Source of the DNA: Marisa cornuarietis
Lineage: Eukaryota > Mollusca > Gastropoda > Architaenioglossa > Ampullariidae
Assembly (NCBI GenBank): GCA_004794655.1
Contig: SMMW01000033.1
Span: 2,359,501-2,423,500, forward strand
Direction: 5' to 3'
Length of the DNA: 64,000 bases
Positions 59,565-64,000 of the stretch are shown one piece after another. The notes under the pieces were generated by a model. It did not search any database, was not told the DNA's origin, and saw only the letters and a list, made by a program, of their open reading frames with translations. The position numbers were made by a program, and so were the translations under genes. Position 1 is the first letter of the stretch. Each line of letters begins with the position of its first letter.

Positions 59565-60931
59565 CTTTACACAAAAAGACCCGGCGCATAAAAAGGAAGC
59601 CTGTCTCCGCCTTAATACCACCCCAAGCCGAACATAATGTGACCAGATTACACACGTTCGATGCAAAAAGAGAGAAAGAATGAGGTGGGAAAGAGAAGGC
59701 AGGGTGTTAGAGAGGGAGGTTAAAGAAACAGAATGTCGCATGACGCTGTGAGTAAACGAATAAACTGTTTCTTCAAATATAAGAAACCTTGCTTTAGGGC
59801 AATTTTTCTTCGGCTTCTTCACACGTGACATAACGATAGGGCTGACAGGCTGACGATGAGAGCAGAGAAAAACGTCTCCTTCATCCAGCTTGGAGATAAG
59901 AAACGTTTAAATCACGTTTCATTTAGCTGGCAGGTGCAGTAGAATAAAATGGAACGTGAAAGTTGTACATTTTCAAACAAGCGTTCACCCACACTAACAT
60001 CCATGGGTTCGTTCTTCTTCGCTTGCTCTTTCCTTCTCTTCTTCGCACGCACACTAACATTACAATTTCACAACATGCTACATGGATGGAAAAGCAAGGA
60101 ATAAAAACGCGGCAACAAAGTCACGTGCTATCCGCGCCATCCCACCATCGACTCCACAGAGGACGCCATTTCTGCGTCCCCAAGCGTGGAAGGCGTCTGT
60201 TGACTCATGACTAGGATAGAGAAGTATCGGAAATCGCTTGAGAGATGCTGTGCGGAAATAAGTTGTAACTACAGCGTTGTTATTGCTGTCACCTGCTCAA
60301 CATCACCAGGCATGGGAGCAAGGAGTTCGGCTTACAAGGCCCGTCGTCACCCGATCCAGGTTTTTAACCATATCAGCACAGAAACTACAAAACTCCTCCT
60401 CTGCGCACGAAAAAATGCGTGCGCAGCAGTGCGCCACTTTTCTTGTTTACAGCGCCCCCTTCAAATTGAGAGTCTGCTGATTTTATATCATTATTTTTTT
60501 TTTAAAAGAAGCATGTTGTAAATATCTACATCATCAGGAACTTTAGCCGTTTATCACCTCGTAAGACTTATTGTCGAAAGAAATTTGGTCGTTTGCTTCT
60601 CCTTCTTTTTTCAGTTTGGCCTTCTGTTCTGCTCCTTCCTTCTTCTTAGGCTGCTCAGAGCACATTTCATGTCATGGTCGTGAAGCCAGTATCGCCATCA
60701 CCCGGCACACCCAGTTAACAGCTTCTACGTAAGTGGATGTCTCTGACCCTGTAAATCACAAGTTAGCTAGCGCACGGTAGAGCGGACTGCACGCAGCCTT
60801 CTAATTTATATCGGGACGCAAAGAAAAGGCTTTTTACTGGGGCAAGCCCCTGCCTATCGAGTTCTGTGCATTTTTTCTGAGATGCAGTGTCTAGGTAAAC
60901 AACGGCTCGAGTAAATCTTAGCTTGTGGAAA

Positions 60932-60963
<32 letters not shown>

Positions 60964-60995
60964 CTCTCAAAAAATGTCATCAAAAAATTTCAGTT
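59565..60995. other. Gene B intron candidate
   Basis: Holds a hairpin with 9-bp perfect arms and an 8-base loop at 60401-60426, and (CA)n at 60930-60954. The + strand is open for about 105 codons at 60207-60521 without a recognisable domain. Confidence 0.35.
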
Positions 60996-60999
60996 CTTA

Positions 61000-61112
61000 T
61001 GTTTTGGGTTCAGATTCCGCCCCTGGTATACTTTATTTCTCACTGCATCCAGCATCTGTTTAGAAGGCTGCACTAGTTATAGCATTAGCCGCTGACAAGG
61101 CGAAACATCAAT
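61000..61112 (+). mobile_element. tRNA-derived SINE copy 3, 5'-truncated or diverged
   Basis: Shares with the other two copies the B-box-like GGGTTCAGATTCCG, a TTTCTCACTGCATCCAGCAT block in the position of their TCTCTGCATGTGGC, and a tail of GCTGACAAGGCGAAACATCA with further ATCAAAC repeats. The A-box half is not recognisable. Confidence 0.6.
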
Positions 61113-61796
61113 CAAACATCAACACTTTCTCTCTCTCTCTCTCCTTTTCACCTTCTCACCCTCTTTTTCGATGTTTTAAGGATACGACAGCGATTAGTGA
61201 AAAAGCTTCTACGCTGTAAGAAATAAGCTGCCTGAGATGTAATTTACAAGAGGCTTAACATTTAAAAAAAATAAATATTCGGTTCAGTAAGTTAGATTTA
61301 TATTCCAGAGATATAGCAGCAGAATATATGCCTCTAAACAGTTTATATATTCTTTTATGGTTCTGTGCGATCTGTATTATGACAAACATACACTGAGATA
61401 GTGGCCCAATAAACCAAATGACAATAAACTGTTTATTGTTGTTCTTCCCGCCGTCAATCTCTTTCTTCTTCTTCCTGCGATATTCTCTAATTACGCAGAT
61501 AAAGATTTCAGGAGGTAAAAGTGTTGATACTACTAATAAAACCCCTCACATATCAGCGGCATGAATGCTATCTACAAGCTGGCTGCACGTGAGTTTCACA
61601 CGCTCTCACAACCAAGCGCACTGACGCAGTGCACGTGCGTGTCCTTGGCAAGGTCACGAGGAGCGAAAAAGCTTGCTGGCTAATTTTCATTTGCTTGTTT
61701 TTCTAGATTACCTGTGACATGCGCATAGATTACCCAAAGAACGCCGTAGATTTGCTCTGCCAAAGCCATCAAAACAGCCTACAGGTCAATGTCCCA

Positions 61797-62020
61797 GTTA
61801 CAGAGAAAAACAGTCTACCAGTTTATTAGAGTTACAGAGAAAAACAGTCTACCAGTTTATTAGAGTTACAGAGAAAAACAGTCTACCAGTTTATTAGAGT
61901 TACAGAGAAAAACAGTCTACCAGTTTATTGGGGTTACAGAGAAAAATAGTCTACCAGTTTATTAGAGTTACAGAGAAAAACAGTCTACCAGTTTATTAGT
62001 AAAGAGAAAAACAGCATACA
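61797..62020. repeat. 34-bp tandem repeat, six copies plus a partial
   Basis: Units start at 61797, 61831, 61865, 61899, 61933 and 61967, each beginning GTTACAGAGAAAAACAGTCT, with one to three substitutions in copies 4 to 6. A seventh, broken copy follows to about 62020. Confidence 0.97.
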
Positions 62021-64000
62021 CGTTTTGGGGGATTTCGTCCACTGATATAAATGGGGATCCAGTGGAGATAAAACGAAGTTTAAAAACCCCATTAACTCAA
62101 TTGTATTAAATTGCTTAGGTACTTCTTGCAACATTGTAATTGGCAGATCTGCAAGATAACGGTAATTTTAAAACATATAATAACGTTTTTCCCACATTTT
62201 CAGCGACGGTATTGTAAGCAAAATAAGGAAAAACTATATTTCTAATACATAATGCGCAACTAGATTTTCCAGGTATATATAAAATGCATCTTCAAGCGCA
62301 ATAAGGTACTGCAACTGTGATAATTTGCTAACTTCTGGTAAACCAGTAACCTATATCCTTATCCTTTAAGGTACATTATACTACAATACCAGTGAACTTC
62401 GTGTTTAAAGATGCTTTATGTGTATTCTAGTTCAACACTGTAGTCCAACGTTGTGTATTTTATTGGTGACGTTTTGTCACAGAAAGACTTCACTTTAAAA
62501 CTGCTAAGCTCAAACATGGCTAGATTATTGTCTACGAAGAGCCATGCCTGCATGGCAAATTTTAAATGTTATTGTAAGAGAAAGTTACAAGACAAACAAA
62601 AACACAAAACGAACTGAATCCCCCCCCCTTCTTCAGTTTTGAACGAACGCTTAGTTGTAATTTATAACGTGACTAAAATATAAATCTGCATTAAACGTAT
62701 TTATATATATATATATATCAAAAATTTAATTTATGATTTAGAAAAAATAAAGAATTGGACAAATGTACAGCAAATAAACGCTTTCAAAAGGAAAATCTGC
62801 TCAGCAAATGCACGACAGAGCTGGTTCACTAATAAGCTCAGTGCTTGCCTGAAATATTGGTCTTTATACTTTGCGTACACGAATCGAATGAACCGACAAC
62901 AAGGTGCTCTCGTTATTCTGCTTCCTCTTCACCGCCCTCACCCCATGCCTCGTGCGAGAGGTTACTTGTATGACAGGGGGGTGGTGGGGTGAGTAAATGC
63001 GGTAATAAACATGTTTATGTCCTTGCTCTTCCTCTAATCGCTGTAGGCAGAGGAAGACAGCCCCTCCCCCCCCCCTTACGACTGTTCAGGAGAAACTACT
63101 CCGACCTGCTGCGTAAACAAAGGACAGTCGCACTTCTCGTATGAAATAGGAAAGATCTCCTCACTTTGCCATCATGCCAGACAGGGTCCAGTCGTGCAGT
63201 CATTAAAATTTCACAACAACGTTGACTGTTGTCGGATCACTAAAGTTCTGAGATTAAAATAAAACTTCTAGAGGTGTTTATCTAGCCGATTTTGTCAAAA
63301 ACTAAGAGTGGCATGTAGTATTCTTGAACATGAATAACATGCAAACATATTTCAAACGTGTTTTAAACGATGGGAGATATAACACAAGCTATAAACTATA
63401 TGTGATATACCGCCTTTTTGAAGACCCACGTGTAAACGAAAATGTCAACACGGAAATAAACATCAAAGTGCATCGCCCTTGCTTTTCCGTCTTCCAACTG
63501 GCCAAACTACAACCAGTCGAGACTGTTGATGACGCCCAGTTAACAGATGTGTAGTGTGCGTTCATCACACCTATCATCATTATCATGATTATTCCTCTTC
63601 CAATCATCATAATTGAGATACATACGAGACAAACTCGTCATGCAGTCTGTCATTATCGTCTCTTTCCCCCTCCCTTCCTCTGCAAGCTTTACTTTCTCCT
63701 CCTTCTGTATGTCTACTGGCCTTATGTGCGGCCACGTCGTCCACATTGCAACTTCTACGGCAGTCACAAGGCAGGAGACCCGCTCTGGGCGGAAACGGTT
63801 GTCAAGAGGAGGGTTGTAGGGACTTGGGGGGGAAAGCGGAGGACGGTTGAAGTCGTGTGGACAGGAAGTGCGCAGGAGATGAGAGCGACACCACAGGCGG
63901 CCCCGGCCTTGCAAAATGTCTCCAGCTTTGTCCTACGGCTGTTTTCATGCCTTCTTCACGTGTAGACAAGAGAGCCGAATTCCCTTACACTACATCTACA
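62021..64000. other. No gene recognised up to the window edge
   Basis: AT-rich to about 62.8 kb, with (TA)n at 62701-62719. C-runs at 62622-62629 and 63061-63076. The right edge (63.3-63.97 kb) has overlapping open frames on both strands; a + strand one at 63330-63554 ends KLQPVETVDDAQLTDV, with no acceptor or poly(A) support. Confidence 0.35.

Noticed and set aside
63540..63965. Overlapping 124- and 126-codon frames on both strands at the right edge
   Set aside because: Mirror-image frames with purine- or pyrimidine-biased composition and no recognisable domain or splice context; undecidable at the edge.
1..64000. CRISPR arrays, operons, bacterial promoters, rRNA genes and intact transposon ORFs
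   Set aside because: None seen. Tandem arrays here have no spacers, genes are split and eukaryotic, and no reverse transcriptase, transposase or integrase motif was found in any frame.

Overview
The window is a piece of an animal nuclear genome. It is AT-rich and gene-poor, dominated by dinucleotide and longer microsatellites, with split genes and tRNA-derived SINE copies. The only protein I can name with confidence is the C-terminal half of an innexin at the left edge. Together with the repeat style this suggests a protostome, most likely a mollusc (perhaps a gastropod). The phylum call is inference; I cannot name a species.

Layout. (1) 3-755, + strand: last part of an innexin gene, cut by the window edge, followed by a G-rich 3' UTR and a poly(A) signal at 1421. 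(2) 18.2-45.3 kb, - strand: evidence for a long split gene ('gene A'). It has a terminal exon with a stop at 18207, several phase-compatible exons upstream (20.0, 22.3, 27.2 and 28.2 kb, plus weaker ones to 41.9 kb), and a probable first coding exon at 45150-45314. The first exon lies about 155 bp from a perfect RFX-type X-box, which would suggest a cilium-related gene. The link between the first exon and the 3' exons is not proven. (3) 55.6-59.6 kb, - strand: four phase-compatible exons forming the 3' end of another split gene ('gene B') that continues toward or beyond the right edge. (4) A possible short + strand ORF starts on the far side of the X-box (45621-45872), so the promoter may be bidirectional.

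Between the exons lies mostly non-coding DNA. The most striking element is a 1.97-kb minisatellite at 35441-37408. It is built from 13-bp and 9-bp units and is open in all three forward frames because the repeat rotates frame and lacks stops on that strand. It lies within the gene A interval, as do a regulatory-looking island with two CREs and paired E-boxes (40.43-40.63 kb) and a four-CCAAT cluster beside a 42-bp alternating purine-pyrimidine tract (42.46-42.62 kb). Three SINE copies (38.6, 47.3, 61.0 kb) share a tRNA-like head and a common body. Shorter tandem arrays with 32-, 21- and 34-bp units lie at 52.1, 59.2 and 61.8 kb.

Limits. All exon models other than the innexin were read by eye from splice signals, frame and composition. 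No protein match was available and none of those products could be named. Many other open frames are antisense shadows or low-complexity translation of CA/GT tracts.
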